In this document: piece after piece, positions 1 through 9,398 of the stretch | How positions within the stretch are numbered: position 1 is the first letter of the stretch | How the letters are laid out: each line of letters starts with the position of its first letter | NCBI GenBank assembly: GCA_900320245.1 | Contig: ONRP01000003.1 | Location: 1-64,000, forward strand | Direction of reading: 5' to 3' | Length of the DNA stretch: 64,000 nucleotides | DNA from: an uncultured Prevotellaceae bacterium | Lineage (GTDB): Bacteria; Bacteroidota; Bacteroidia; Bacteroidales; Muribaculaceae | Notes under the pieces: generated by a model | The model's database searches: none | Told to the model about the DNA's origin: nothing | The model's input: only the letters and a program-made list of their open reading frames with translations | Made by a program: the position numbers and the translations under genes

Positions 1-417
1 AAAGGGTTGAATATGCCTGAAAACGGCATGCGCCTGGCCCTGGGACCTGAATGAGAACCATAACGGCCTTCGGCCGTGCATAATGGAGAATGTTTAATGG
101 ATAAAGAGGGCATCCGCGTTTCTTTTTCTGTCTTCGAATTAAACGAATTTTTTGCCTAAAACCTGACGCCTAATATGGGCATCCGCGTTCCTTTACATCA
201 CGCTAAGACGCTAAGGCGCTAAGTTATTTTAGGATTGCTCGCTTGCACTCGCAAGAAATCTAACAAAAATTTTGGGCATCCGCGCTGCTTTTTCTGTCGG
301 CGGATTAGGCGGATTTGGTTGATTTGGCATCCGCGAGGCTTGGCATCACGCTAAGACGCTAAGGCGCTAAGATTATAATAGGGTTGTCTCGCTTGGCTTA
401 AAAGGAAAGACAATAAG
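1..417. repeat. Repeat-rich noncoding stretch
   Basis: No credible gene is seen. The motif GGCATCCGCG occurs four times (near 109, 178, 275 and 326), and similar short sequences recur in the decayed comM debris near 20115 and 21582, so this is a dispersed element of the genome. An exact 28-base direct repeat (196-223 and 344-371) contains three steps of the CGCTAAG motif, a pattern I associate with Bacteroidales intergenic DNA. A small GGCC-rich hairpin lies at about 63-82. A function is not visible. Confidence 0.6.
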
Positions 418-561
418 GGAGGTGTGTCATAATTCAACTGCTAGTATTATGACCGCCCTACGGGCGGGAAATTATTCAAATTAATTTTAATTTAAAAATT
501 TGTTTAATTTCCCGTGCGATAGCACGGTTATATTACCTGGTCGCAATTATGACACATCCTC
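418..561. repeat. MITE-like palindromic element
   Basis: The stretch has 16-base terminal inverted repeats (420-434 and about 545-560) that match except for one inserted base. The interior also folds back: CGGGAAATTATTC near 464 faces AATTTCCCG near 506, and there are small GC hairpins at about 452-466 and 512-528. No protein is encoded. This is the form of a non-autonomous miniature element or a large transcribed hairpin; no target-site duplication is obvious, so mobility is inference. Confidence 0.5.
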
Positions 562-596
562 GTTTGTGTGATTCGTGTGATTTGTAGTTTGTAAGG

Positions 597-1979
597 TCAG
601 TAGATGACCTCGAAGAGGCGGGTGTCGCTGTCGTTGAGGGTCGAGTAGCCGTCGGCGATGGTGCGCTCGCCTTCCACGTCGAGGGCCTTGCCGTTGGGTG
701 AGCAACTGTAGAAAGCGCCGCCCTGGATGGTGAAGTCGGTGTCACACTTCACGCCCTTGGGGGCTACACTGACCTGATTGCCCGTGCACACGACGTTGAG
801 TTCGCCGCCCTTGAAGAGGAAGGGCTGCGCCACGTTGATGCCCTTGGCATCGTCGCCAGAGCATAGGATATTGAGCGTGCCGCCCGTCATCGTGAGGTTA
901 TAGTCGGCCTTGAGGCCGGCAGCACCTGTCGTGACGGCGTTGCCCAACGAGTCCACCACGGCATTGCCCAGCGAGTCGAGTTCGGCGCGCGATGTGCCGC
1001 TGTTGAGGATGGTGGTGCGTCCGCCGGTGATATAGACGAGGCTGTCGCAGTTGATGCCCTTGGCACCGTCAGCAGCGATTTCCATGTTGATGACACCGCC
1101 CTTGATGTGGACGTAGTCCTTGGCCTTGAGGCCGTGGCCGCTGGTGCTGTTAAGGTAGAGTTTGGCACCGGGGCGCACAAAGATGTAGTCGTCGCTGGCC
1201 ACGCAATGCTTGCCCACACTGTAGACGTCCAGGCGGCCCTTGCCGCTGACCAGGATCTGTCCCTCGCTGAAGAGTGCCGCCTTCTGGTCCTCGCCCTCGA
1301 CCATAGCATACTCCTCGCCATCACGCAGGGTGTTGACCTTGCCGGCGTTCAGGACAAGGTACAGCGACTTGCCGCACTGGTTGTTGATGGCGGCACCGTG
1401 AGGGTTGGTGATGTCGACGCTGTCGAGTTGCAACTGGAACTTGCGCTCGCTGTAGAACTTGAGCGAGCCGTCGGGGGTCGTACCCTTGACGATGTAGCGC
1501 ACGTGCTTGGCGGCGCTGGTGACGGTGACATGGGCGCCCTCAACGCTCACCATGACCGTCGTGGGATTGCCCGTCACGATGGCCGTGTCGCCGTCGAAGG
1601 TGATGCGCACGGTGGTGGCCCAAGTCGTGTTCTCGACATAGTCGCCATAGTCGGCGGCATCCTCATCGTCGGGGACCGACTCGGCGGGCTCGGTGAGGTC
1701 GCTGAAGTCGAGCGCTATGTCTTTGGGGGTGATGGGGGGCAACGGGACACTGCCGCCCAAGATAATGTCAATCAGCGCATTGACGTCGCTGATGTTTACC
1801 TCACCGTCGCTGTTGACGTCGCCGGCAGTGGTAGTGGAGCCACTCAAGATCTGGTCAATCAAGGCGTTGACGTCGCTGATGTTCACCTCGCCGTCGCTGT
1901 TGACGTCACCTGTCGTGGCCTGTGCGCTCAACGCAAAGGCTCCCAAGGCTAAAACAAGCAATAATATCTTTCTCATCAT
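597..1979 (-). CDS. Secreted DUF4353 beta-helix protein with N-terminal dockerin-like repeats
   Basis: A 460-residue secreted protein. A signal peptide (about residues 1-22) is followed by two near-identical dockerin-type calcium-loop repeats of 29 residues (about 24-78; each has the core DVNSDGEVNISDVNALID), then a long DUF4353/Cthe_2159-like domain (about 95-460), a family of right-handed beta-helix carbohydrate-binding proteins. The dockerin repeats are N-terminal, whereas dockerins usually lie at the C-terminus, and the DNA of the two repeats is almost identical, suggesting recent duplication. It is the last gene of a five-gene operon, 18 bases after its paralogue. The ligand is unknown; acidic polysaccharide is a guess from the family. 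Confidence 0.85.
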   Translation of the reverse strand: MMRKILLLVLALGAFALSAQATTGDVNSDGEVNISDVNALIDQILSGSTTTAGDVNSDGEVNISDVNALIDIILGGSVPLPPITPKDIALDFSDLTEPAESVPDDEDAADYGDYVENTTWATTVRITFDGDTAIVTGNPTTVMVSVEGAHVTVTSAAKHVRYIVKGTTPDGSLKFYSERKFQLQLDSVDITNPHGAAINNQCGKSLYLVLNAGKVNTLRDGEEYAMVEGEDQKAALFSEGQILVSGKGRLDVYSVGKHCVASDDYIFVRPGAKLYLNSTSGHGLKAKDYVHIKGGVINMEIAADGAKGINCDSLVYITGGRTTILNSGTSRAELDSLGNAVVDSLGNAVTTGAAGLKADYNLTMTGGTLNILCSGDDAKGINVAQPFLFKGGELNVVCTGNQVSVAPKGVKCDTDFTIQGGAFYSCSPNGKALDVEGERTIADGYSTLNDSDTRLFEVIY

Positions 1980-1997
1980 TGTATTCTCAATGTTCTC

Positions 1998-3206
1998 TTA
2001 GTATGCTATCGTAATGACCTTGGGGCCGCGCTCATAGGAGTGGTAGCCCTCAGCCACCGTCATCGTGCCGCCCACCTCGAGCGGGTCGCTGCGGCGGCTG
2101 TAGGTGTAGAAGTAGCCGCCACCGATGGCGAAGTTGCCGTCCACCTTGACACCCTTGGGCTTCTTGTTCTCGCGCGTACCCGTGGCCACCGCCTGGAACG
2201 AGCCGCCAATGATAACCACGTCGTGCTTGGCGTTCAGGCCCTTGCCACCGTCGCCCGTGGCCTTGAAGCAGAGCGTGCCGGCATTGACGGCAACTATCGT
2301 GTCGCAATAAAGCGCAGCACAGGCCGTGGTGTCGTTCTCAACCGTCTCGACCCTGGTATCGCCGTTGTTGATGGCAACGAGGCGACCGCCGTTGACGGTC
2401 ATGGGACCGCCGCTGCGCACGCCCTTAGCGCCCACTCCGCTGGTCAGCACATTGATGACGCCGCCATCAAGGATGATGCCGTCGTTGGCGCGCAGGCCAT
2501 CGAGGGCGGTGCTGTTGACAAAAATCCTCACGCCAGGGCGGATGCGGATATAGTCGTCGCTGCGGATACCGCCACGTCCCACGGCAACGACGTTGAGTTC
2601 GCCCTTGCCGCTGAAGACCATCTGCCCCTCGCTGAAGAGGGCCGCCTTCTGGTCCTCCTCGTCGACCATGGTGTATTCGGCACCGTCCTGCAGGCGGTTG
2701 ACCGTACCGTCGGCCAGGACGACATACATCGTCTTACTGCCCTGGTTGTTGATGGCGGCACCTGTGGGATTGGTAATCTCGGCACCGTCGAGCAGCACCT
2801 GGAAGCGCTTGTCGCCGTAGAACTTGAGCGAGCCGTTGAGCGTCTTTCCGCTAACGGCAAACTTCACGGGACCCGACATGTTCACCACCGTGACGTGGGC
2901 ACCGCTGGTCTGAACCATCACTCCAGGCACCGTGCCGCTGATGGCTACGGCCTCGCCGTCGAAGGTGATGTTGATGACCTTGTTCCACGGGCTGTTTTCC
3001 ACATAGTCGTTGTAGGCCGAGTCGTTCTCGTCGGTGACAGGGACATCGGGAGCCTCGTCGAGGGCCGAAAAGTCCAACTCGATGGCGGCAGGTTCGACGA
3101 GATATTGGGCGAGGATGTCGTCCATATCGCTGTCGTCGTTCACGCACGAAGTCAACGCAGCCCCAAGGGCCACTGCCAGCAGGCTATAGTAAAAAAACCT
3201 CTTCAT
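1998..3206 (-). CDS. DUF4353 lipoprotein (beta-helix carbohydrate-binding type)
   Basis: A 402-residue lipoprotein: the N-terminus ends in a lipobox (LTSC, about residues 17-20) followed by an acidic stretch (NDDSDMDD), a sequence type often found on Bacteroidetes surface lipoproteins. The rest is a DUF4353 domain clearly paralogous to the next gene, sharing blocks such as AAINNQ, EDQKAALFSEGQ and SGKG. It lacks the dockerin repeats. It begins 5 bases after the DUF2490 gene, so the two are surely cotranscribed. Probable role: surface-anchored binding of an anionic polymer or glycan, inferred only from family and location. Confidence 0.85.
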   Translation of the reverse strand: MKRFFYYSLLAVALGAALTSCVNDDSDMDDILAQYLVEPAAIELDFSALDEAPDVPVTDENDSAYNDYVENSPWNKVINITFDGEAVAISGTVPGVMVQTSGAHVTVVNMSGPVKFAVSGKTLNGSLKFYGDKRFQVLLDGAEITNPTGAAINNQGSKTMYVVLADGTVNRLQDGAEYTMVDEEDQKAALFSEGQMVFSGKGELNVVAVGRGGIRSDDYIRIRPGVRIFVNSTALDGLRANDGIILDGGVINVLTSGVGAKGVRSGGPMTVNGGRLVAINNGDTRVETVENDTTACAALYCDTIVAVNAGTLCFKATGDGGKGLNAKHDVVIIGGSFQAVATGTRENKKPKGVKVDGNFAIGGGYFYTYSRRSDPLEVGGTMTVAEGYHSYERGPKVITIAY

Positions 3207-3211
3207 GTCCG

Positions 3212-3970
3212 TCAGAATTTATAAGTGTAACCCAGTCCCAACAGATGGATATTGCCCTCATCGCTGCCGCTGCCCGTCAACTGGTAGCGGTAATAAAGTT
3301 TGAAGGCGTGCTTCTTCTTGAGGGTGTGCTCCACACCCATGATAAAGCGCGTTTTTTCCAGTTCGCGCGTCGTGTGGAACTCGACACTGGCAAACGGGTC
3401 GAACTTGCACTTGGGGATGTCCCACTCCACCTGCAGGCGGCTGCGCAGCACATTCTTTCCCTTGCCTTTCACCTCGTCGTCCTCCCACATCGCCTCGTCG
3501 AAGTCGAAATTGTCGACAATGTTGCTGGGGCGGTAGGTATACTGCCAGCGCTCACGCAGGCTCAACTCCACGCGCTGCACCTTGTAGGAGGCGGTGAGCG
3601 AGACGTTGAAGCGGTGGCGCAGGCCCCAGTAACTGGGGCGCCAGTTGTTGTAGGTCACGCCGTCGTCCTGGTAGGTGAGTTTCTCCTTGTTGTTGTCGAT
3701 GAGCAGTTGATAGCCTGCTGCGGCCTTGAGCCACGGCAGCAGTTTGTAACTGACATCGCCGCCGATGCTCACACGGTCGGCGGTGCGGAAATTGTTGCGC
3801 GAGCGGAACTCCATTTCCAGGCTGGCACTCAGTTTCTTGGAGAACTTGTGCGAAGCCTCTATTGATGCGACCAACCCGGCATCGTCGGCATGCGACAATG
3901 TCGGGCAGAGCGCTGAGCACAGCAGCATCAGCAGGCTGGCGATCAGTTGTTTTCTTTTACGTCTTCCCAT
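3212..3970 (-). CDS. DUF2490 outer-membrane beta-barrel protein
   Basis: A 252-residue protein with a signal peptide (cleavage near residue 28, SHADD) and alternating amphipathic strands ending in an aromatic residue (GLGYTYKF), the hallmark of an outer-membrane barrel. The pattern fits DUF2490, a family of small porin-like proteins of unknown function. Its start overlaps the end of the DUF4956 gene by 28 bases, indicating translational coupling within the operon. It could be an export channel or surface anchor for whatever the VTC/DUF4956 pair makes, but no direct sign of this is in the sequence. Confidence 0.8.
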   Translation of the reverse strand: MGRRKRKQLIASLLMLLCSALCPTLSHADDAGLVASIEASHKFSKKLSASLEMEFRSRNNFRTADRVSIGGDVSYKLLPWLKAAAGYQLLIDNNKEKLTYQDDGVTYNNWRPSYWGLRHRFNVSLTASYKVQRVELSLRERWQYTYRPSNIVDNFDFDEAMWEDDEVKGKGKNVLRSRLQVEWDIPKCKFDPFASVEFHTTRELEKTRFIMGVEHTLKKKHAFKLYYRYQLTGSGSDEGNIHLLGLGYTYKF

Positions 3971-4680
3971 TCGTATCTAGGAATTTTCAAAGTGTTATTG
4001 ACGTGGCTGCTTTCGCCACCATTCTCGTATTCAATCTTGAGGATAGCGGTGTCCTTGAGGAAATCCACAGAGCCGACTTTGACCTTGGTAATCTTCAGTC
4101 CCAAGCGCTTATGCAGGTCCTCGAGCAGTTCCTCGCGCCGTTCGGGGGTGATGAGGTCGATGCGGTCATACAGAATCAACTTGCTCGCCAGGTTGGCCCT
4201 CAAGACAAAGGTCTCGAATAACCATATCAATACCGCTATCGACAGGTTGGGCACGGCCAGTTCAGCAAAACTCATCGAGTCGGCCAGCGCATTGATGACC
4301 GAGAGGCAGATGACGCTGAACATATAGGTCATCTCGCGCACGGGAATCGTCTCGGTGCGGTATCGCAGGATGCCGAAGATGGCGAACAATCCCAGAGCAA
4401 AACCGATTTTCACCTTCACGCTCCCCAACAGATAGATGAGGAAGAAGATGCTCACACTCAACAAGATGAGCGTGAAGAAATAGTCACGACGGTGTGTCTT
4501 GCGGTAGTAGAGGAAGTGGACGATGAACCATACCACCACCAGCAAGAAACTGAAACGCAGCAGCATCTCGGTCAAACCGGCAGTGTTCATCCAGTGAAAG
4601 TGGGAGGCTCCCGCCGCGATGCCCTGAGCGATATCGCCCTCGCCGTTCTCAAGTGCAGTCAATTCATCTACAATTGCCAT
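3943..4680 (-). CDS. DUF4956 inner-membrane protein
   Basis: A 245-residue membrane protein with about four hydrophobic segments between residues 35 and 165 and a soluble C-terminal domain of about 80 residues. This is the layout of DUF4956, a family repeatedly found beside VTC-type polyphosphate polymerase genes. It lies 36 bases downstream of the VTC gene and overlaps the next gene by 28 bases. By analogy with the yeast VTC complex, where polymer is made and moved across a membrane, it may form the membrane part of a synthase/translocator, but that is inference. Confidence 0.85.
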   Translation of the reverse strand: MAIVDELTALENGEGDIAQGIAAGASHFHWMNTAGLTEMLLRFSFLLVVVWFIVHFLYYRKTHRRDYFFTLILLSVSIFFLIYLLGSVKVKIGFALGLFAIFGILRYRTETIPVREMTYMFSVICLSVINALADSMSFAELAVPNLSIAVLIWLFETFVLRANLASKLILYDRIDLITPERREELLEDLHKRLGLKITKVKVGSVDFLKDTAILKIEYENGGESSHVNNTLKIPRYEWEDVKENN

Positions 4681-4716
4681 ATCTTTCTTTATTTTTTGAT
4701 GTGTAGTTAATAGTCC

Positions 4717-5514
4717 TTATGATTGCTGTGCCCTGGCCAGCAGGCGCTCCACCAGGCGCAAACGCTCCTTGAAGTTGTTGCGCTTCAGGTCCGGGTTGGT
4801 CAATGCCGAGCCCATACAGTACTTGCTGAAGCCGCTGGGTTTGATGCGCAGGTCACGCAACAGGCCCAGGATGGGCGACGGCTGCAGGCCGTCACGCTTC
4901 AACTCGATGATGACCAAGCCCGTCAAGTCGGCATCGTTGCCGGTCTTGAGGTTGTGGAAACACAGATCGGTGTCGATGGTCAGGCGTTCGGTCTTGGCCT
5001 TGTTGACCAGGGTGATGCGGTGGAAATGGTTCTCCATCTGCTCACTCAGGATGGTCGGGTCGTAGCGCAGGTGCTTGCGCAGGAAGTTGTCGTAGGCCAC
5101 ATACTGGTCGTCCTGACGCAGGAAGCGGATGCCGTGGTCGGGGTGCAGCGGGTCGAAATCCACCATGTCGACGCGTTTCTTCTTGGTTCGGCCGCGGTTG
5201 TTCTTGGTCTTCACCTCCAGGTAGTTCAGCCCCGAATCCACATAGGAGCGGATGCGCAACTTCTGGCGCCCGGCATGTCCGTTCTGGTGAACAAGATACA
5301 TATTGTTGTCGGGGGTGTCGAAATAGGCCGTGTAGTACAACGCCTGGCGCTTGCCGTCAATCTCCTGTGCACGGTAGTCGTTATGGGCCATCGTCAACAA
5401 CAGGCGCAGCCGATCAACCGTGGTGACAAACTTGGTGTCGGTCCGGTTCATCAACTTGATGCCGCTCATCTCATCGAGCGTGATTGGCTGGTATGTTGAT
5501 AAGATACTGTCCAT
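4717..5514 (-). CDS. VTC-domain polyphosphate polymerase-like protein
   Basis: A 265-residue protein of the VTC/CYTH-like tunnel fold. Typical basic and acidic strand motifs are visible: KLMNRTDTKF near the N-terminus, LEVKTKNNRGRTKKKRV in the middle and VIIELKRD near the C-terminus, which in the family line a tunnel binding nucleotide, metal and polyphosphate. It is the first gene of a five-gene operon that ends in surface beta-helix proteins. A -7 box (TACATTTG on the minus strand, 5534-5541) precedes it. The family makes polyphosphate from nucleoside triphosphate in yeast; bacterial activity in this context is inferred. Confidence 0.85.
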   Translation of the reverse strand: MDSILSTYQPITLDEMSGIKLMNRTDTKFVTTVDRLRLLLTMAHNDYRAQEIDGKRQALYYTAYFDTPDNNMYLVHQNGHAGRQKLRIRSYVDSGLNYLEVKTKNNRGRTKKKRVDMVDFDPLHPDHGIRFLRQDDQYVAYDNFLRKHLRYDPTILSEQMENHFHRITLVNKAKTERLTIDTDLCFHNLKTGNDADLTGLVIIELKRDGLQPSPILGLLRDLRIKPSGFSKYCMGSALTNPDLKRNNFKERLRLVERLLARAQQS

Positions 5515-5731
5515 AACTTAGCGCAAGCGGCTGCAAATGTATAATATTTTAACGGATATGCCCTACACGAATTGCAATAAATCCTTATTAAAATCAACCA
5601 ATTAAAACTATTCATCAACAAATTGATGAAATACCGTCAACCAGTAAGAAACAATAAGTGCATAGGGTGCGGGCCGATAGCAGAGCGCTATAAGTCCAAC
5701 ATGATAAGGCAACAATTAACCACCCAAAAAC

Positions 5732-6427
5732 TCACCTTGCCGGTGCCATATCGAAGCCCAGACGCACACCGTCGTACTGCTTGCTCAGGTCGCCGACGGT
5801 CTGCAGCGTGGAGTTTCCGCTCACAGCGGCAATGGCCTGCAGAACCTTGAGCAGGTTCTTGCTCTCAAAGGTGTAAGCCAGGCCCTGGGTCGTGCGCGTC
5901 ACATAGACGTTGCTGCTGAAGAGCATCGTCTTCACCTTGATGGTCGCAGTCGAGGGATCGTAGGTGTAGGTGCCGCTCAGGGGAATGCCCTTGACGTTAG
6001 CGGCAAACTGATGATCCTGAGTAAACTGGAACTGCGTGTTCTGGGCATTGATACCCAGCGTGTTGTAGACAGGAGCCAATTTCTCCTTGCAATGCTCGGC
6101 TGCTACGGCACCACCAGCCTTGGCGAGCAGGTTCTCGCTCGTGAAGGCACATCCCGGCTGCGTGTAATACCACACGCCGTAGAGTTCGCTCTCCTGCACC
6201 TTGACGCTGCCGATGACGAGTCCCAGCAGGCCGTCGACAGTGTTCTGCGATCCCAGCACCCCAATGACGCCGCCCAGGATGTCGCCCAAGCCGCCCAGGC
6301 CGCCCGTTGTCGACCCGTTGCCCGTGGTGTCACCACCCAGGCCACCCAAGCCACCGAGCAGTCCCGTATCACATCCCGAACATAACAGCAGCAACGCTGC
6401 CAACATCGAAGTTATTCTCTTCTTCAT
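5732..6427 (-). CDS. DUF4923 family lipoprotein
   Basis: A 231-residue lipoprotein with lipobox LLCSGC (about residues 14-19), then a low-complexity Gly/Leu/Thr linker (GGLGG repeats, about 23-60) and a C-terminal domain of about 150 residues matching DUF4923, a lipocalin-like beta-rich family in Bacteroidales. Function is unknown. It is transcribed alone: a -7 box (TATTTTTG, minus strand, 6473-6480) lies 46 bases upstream. The 217-base gap to the VTC operon shows nothing else recognisable. Confidence 0.8.
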   Translation of the reverse strand: MKKRITSMLAALLLLCSGCDTGLLGGLGGLGGDTTGNGSTTGGLGGLGDILGGVIGVLGSQNTVDGLLGLVIGSVKVQESELYGVWYYTQPGCAFTSENLLAKAGGAVAAEHCKEKLAPVYNTLGINAQNTQFQFTQDHQFAANVKGIPLSGTYTYDPSTATIKVKTMLFSSNVYVTRTTQGLAYTFESKNLLKVLQAIAAVSGNSTLQTVGDLSKQYDGVRLGFDMAPAR

Positions 6428-6658
6428 AGGTTTCTCCTTATATGATTTGTGTTAGTAATCACCATTAAACCGCAAAAATAGAGATAAAATGTGAAATCAC
6501 AAGCCATTCCAGCCCTTTTTTTAGGCTATTTATCAATAAGTGCGTTGCATTTATCGGCCAACGAAGCGCTCATCATCAAATAAAAACACTATCTTTGCCT
6601 CACAACCAGGATAGGCGGCTGCCTGATGACTGCCTTGACAACAACATGACGACAGACT

Positions 6659-7627
6659 ATGATAACTTCTAAAGGATTCAACGAGTTAAGGGAAACCGTG
6701 CGTTACCTGGACCAGGTGCCGTTTGACGTGTCGCGCAAGACGCTGTACACGGCAGCCGAGTTGTACGAGGGCTTTGACCCCGACAGCGAGGAAACCTTCA
6801 GCGAGTGCTTTGACAGCATTGTCTACCAGCAGTACAAGACATCGGGACAGCACACCAGCAACGTGAACGAACTGCTGGCTCGCACGCTGCACGACCACCG
6901 CATCCACACGGCATTGGCGCGCTTCCTGAAGCAGCACGACCCGCGTTGCTACGTGGGCGTCATGGGCGGACACGCCATGCTGCGCACCGACGCGCTCTAC
7001 CACGACATCGCCCACCTGGGCCATCGCCTCACCCGCCAAGGTTTCGTCATGCTGACTGGCGGAGGTCCCGGTGCCATGGAGGCGGCACATCTGGGAGCAT
7101 GGATGGCAGGGTACAGCGCCACCGAACTGGACGACGCGCTGCAGATGCTCGAGGTGGCCCCATCGTTCAGGGACAAGGGATGGCTGAGTTCGGCCTTCAA
7201 GGTGATAGACAAATACCCCCAGGACCAGTTCATCAGCCTGGGCATTCCCACGTGGGTATACGGGCACGAGCCCTCGACGCCGTTCGCGACACACATCGCC
7301 AAGTTCTTTGAAAACAGCCTGCGCGAGGACAATATCCTGACGCTGGCCTTCGGCGGCATCGTCTATGCCCCGGGCAGTGCGGGGACCCTGCAGGAGATTT
7401 TCCAGGAAGCCGTACAGGACCACTACCTCTCCTACGGCTTCGCCAGTCCTATGATCTTCCTGGGCGAACACTTCTGGACCGAAGAAATCCCCGTCTATCC
7501 CCTACTCGACCACTTGATGAAAACAGGCCGCTACAAGAACCTGTTGCTCTCGCTCACCGATGACGTGGACGCCATCGTCGATACCCTGACAAGTTTCAAG
7601 GACGAGAAACAAGAACCGTGTCCCTAA
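6659..7627 (+). CDS. LOG-like Rossmann-fold protein (nucleotide phosphoribohydrolase type)
   Basis: A 322-residue protein of the LOG/DprA-like Rossmann superfamily. The nucleotide-binding signature LTGGGPGAMEAAHLGA lies near residues 137-152 and a second conserved block, YAPGSAGTLQEIFQEA, near 238-253, corresponds to the PGGxGTxxE motif of LOG and PpnN enzymes. Such proteins cleave the N-glycosidic bond of nucleoside monophosphates, so a role in nucleotide or cytokinin-like metabolism is likely. It is longer than plain LOG proteins (about 190 residues), closer to PpnN-type forms. A -7 box (TATCTTTG, 6590-6597) precedes it. Confidence 0.8.
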   Translation: MITSKGFNELRETVRYLDQVPFDVSRKTLYTAAELYEGFDPDSEETFSECFDSIVYQQYKTSGQHTSNVNELLARTLHDHRIHTALARFLKQHDPRCYVGVMGGHAMLRTDALYHDIAHLGHRLTRQGFVMLTGGGPGAMEAAHLGAWMAGYSATELDDALQMLEVAPSFRDKGWLSSAFKVIDKYPQDQFISLGIPTWVYGHEPSTPFATHIAKFFENSLREDNILTLAFGGIVYAPGSAGTLQEIFQEAVQDHYLSYGFASPMIFLGEHFWTEEIPVYPLLDHLMKTGRYKNLLLSLTDDVDAIVDTLTSFKDEKQEPCP

Positions 7628-7673
7628 CGTAGAAATATTTTCTACACCCCAAATTTTGAAATTCAGATGTTCT

Positions 7674-7860
7674 CGGCTTGCAGTACTTTGCCTGCGGCGA
7701 AGATAGGCGGCGCCTCGGGATAAAAAACAAAAAACTTCGTTTTTAGTTTTGTTCTACGCTCGGCTTGCAGTACTTTGCTTGTCGCGAAGATAGGCTGCGC
7801 CTCGGGATAAAAAACAAAAAACTTCGTTTTTAGTTTTGTTCTCCGCTCGGCTTGCACTAT
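7674..7860. repeat. 87-bp tandem repeat with promoter-like units
   Basis: Two full 87-bp copies (7674-7760 and 7761-7847) plus a 13-base start of a third. Each unit carries a hairpin-forming stretch (AAAAAC-TTC-GTTTTT) followed by TTTTG and GCTCGGCTTGCA, exactly the spacing of a -33 box. At the end of the first and second copies the -7 sequence is damaged or imperfect; only the last junction gives a perfect promoter (see next entry). Confidence 0.8.
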
Positions 7861-7865
7861 CTTTG
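7835..7865 (+). promoter_or_regulatory. Promoter of rpoN
   Basis: TTTG at 7835-7838, a 19-base spacer and TATCTTTG at 7858-7865 match the Bacteroidetes sigma-ABfr consensus. Transcription should start about 7 bases downstream, giving a leader of about 25 bases before the rpoN start codon. Confidence 0.75.
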
Positions 7866-7895
7866 TGGGCAAAGAAACCCTAACCTCAAACGTCA

Positions 7896-9362
7896 ATGGC
7901 AAAGAATCAATCATTAGTGCAGGAACAGACGCTGAAGCAGCGGCAGGCGCTGGAACAGCAACGCTTGCTGGGCCAGGTGCTGGAAAAAAGCGATGCCGAG
8001 ATGGCCGAATTCATCGATAATAAAGTGAACGAAATCCAGGCTCTCGAGAAGAAGTCGGACGATGACGAGAACTACAACGAGGAGAATGGTCAGGAAAAGG
8101 AGAAACACTCTGAACGCCAGGGCAATGACGAGACCATCGGTGCCGACAGCGGCGACGATGACACGATGGCGTGGTACCGCTACTTTGCCAACAACCGCAG
8201 CCTCGATGACGAATATCACGGTCCCACGGCGGTGAGCGAGAAGACGATGCAGGAAGCGCTGCTCGACCAGTTGGGAGAACTTGAACTCGACGAGACGCAG
8301 CAGGTGATTGCCCAGACCATCGTGGGCAACCTGGAGGATACGGGATACCTGCGCCGCAGTGCCACCGAGATTGCCGACGACGTGACGTTCAACGACGGCT
8401 ACTATGTGGACGCGACGCAGGTCGAAGAGATGATCGACGTGGTGCAGACACTGGACCCTGCCGGCATCGGCGCCCGCGACGTGCGTGAATGCATCCTGCT
8501 GCAACTGAAGCGCAAACAACACAGCCGCGATGTGGACATCGCAACGGAAATCGTCGAGAAATACTTCGATGAACTGGTGAATATGCGTCTGGACACCATC
8601 GCCCGTAAAATGGGCCTCGACAAGGGAAAAGTGGAGGATGCGGTCAAGAACCACATCAGGCGCGGCATCTATCCCTATCCGGGCAACACCTTCACCTCAC
8701 GGGCCGACACTATTCAGCAGGTGACACCCGACTTTGACGTGGAACTGGACGAGGAGAACGAACGGCTGACGGTGACCCTGCGCAACAACATCCCCGCGCT
8801 GCAGATCAGCGAGAGTTATGCCATGCAAAACGAACGCTACAAACAGGCCGGCAGCCAACTGACCGTGAAAGAGGCGAAAGAGAAGAAACAGATACAGGAC
8901 GCCTACCAGCGCGCCAGCATGTTCATCGAGGTGCTCAAGCAGCGCCAGGACACCCTGTTCAAGACGATGAGCGCCATCGTCAAGTGTCAGCGCGACTACT
9001 TCATGAGCGGTGACGAGCGTGACCTGAAGCCACTGGGACAGCAGCAGATTGCCGACATGATCGGCAAGGACGTGTCGGTGGTGTCGCGCGCCGTGAGCAA
9101 CAAGTATGTGCAGATGCCATGGGGTATCAAGAGCCTGAGGTCGTTCTTCAGCGAGGGCATCAACGGGGCATCCAGACACGAGGTGTATGACGACCTGAAG
9201 AGACTCGTTGACGGTGAAGACAAGGCCCATCCGCTGAGCGACGATGCCCTGTGCGAGCGTCTCAAGGCCATGGGTTACGTGCTCGAACGGCGCACGGTGG
9301 CCAAATACCGTGACCAACTCAAAATTCCCAGCAGCACCATCCGTCGCAAGATGGCGAGATAG
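7896..9362 (+). CDS. rpoN: RNA polymerase sigma-54 factor
   Basis: A 488-residue sigma-54. Region I is the Gln/Leu-rich N-terminus (about 1-45) that contacts activator ATPases. An acidic linker (about 50-95, many D/E) is region II. The core-binding domain lies at about 100-300, and the helix-turn-helix with the RpoN box ends the protein (RRTVAKYRDQLKIPSS, close to the canonical ARRTVAKYRE). It directs transcription from -24/-12 promoters together with enhancer-binding proteins, none of which lie in this window. The membrane-protein gene and ispG follow at short spacing, so they may be cotranscribed. Confidence 0.97.
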   Translation: MAKNQSLVQEQTLKQRQALEQQRLLGQVLEKSDAEMAEFIDNKVNEIQALEKKSDDDENYNEENGQEKEKHSERQGNDETIGADSGDDDTMAWYRYFANNRSLDDEYHGPTAVSEKTMQEALLDQLGELELDETQQVIAQTIVGNLEDTGYLRRSATEIADDVTFNDGYYVDATQVEEMIDVVQTLDPAGIGARDVRECILLQLKRKQHSRDVDIATEIVEKYFDELVNMRLDTIARKMGLDKGKVEDAVKNHIRRGIYPYPGNTFTSRADTIQQVTPDFDVELDEENERLTVTLRNNIPALQISESYAMQNERYKQAGSQLTVKEAKEKKQIQDAYQRASMFIEVLKQRQDTLFKTMSAIVKCQRDYFMSGDERDLKPLGQQQIADMIGKDVSVVSRAVSNKYVQMPWGIKSLRSFFSEGINGASRHEVYDDLKRLVDGEDKAHPLSDDALCERLKAMGYVLERRTVAKYRDQLKIPSSTIRRKMAR

Positions 9363-9398
9363 TATACACACAGCCTACACAGATTACCACCAACCAAG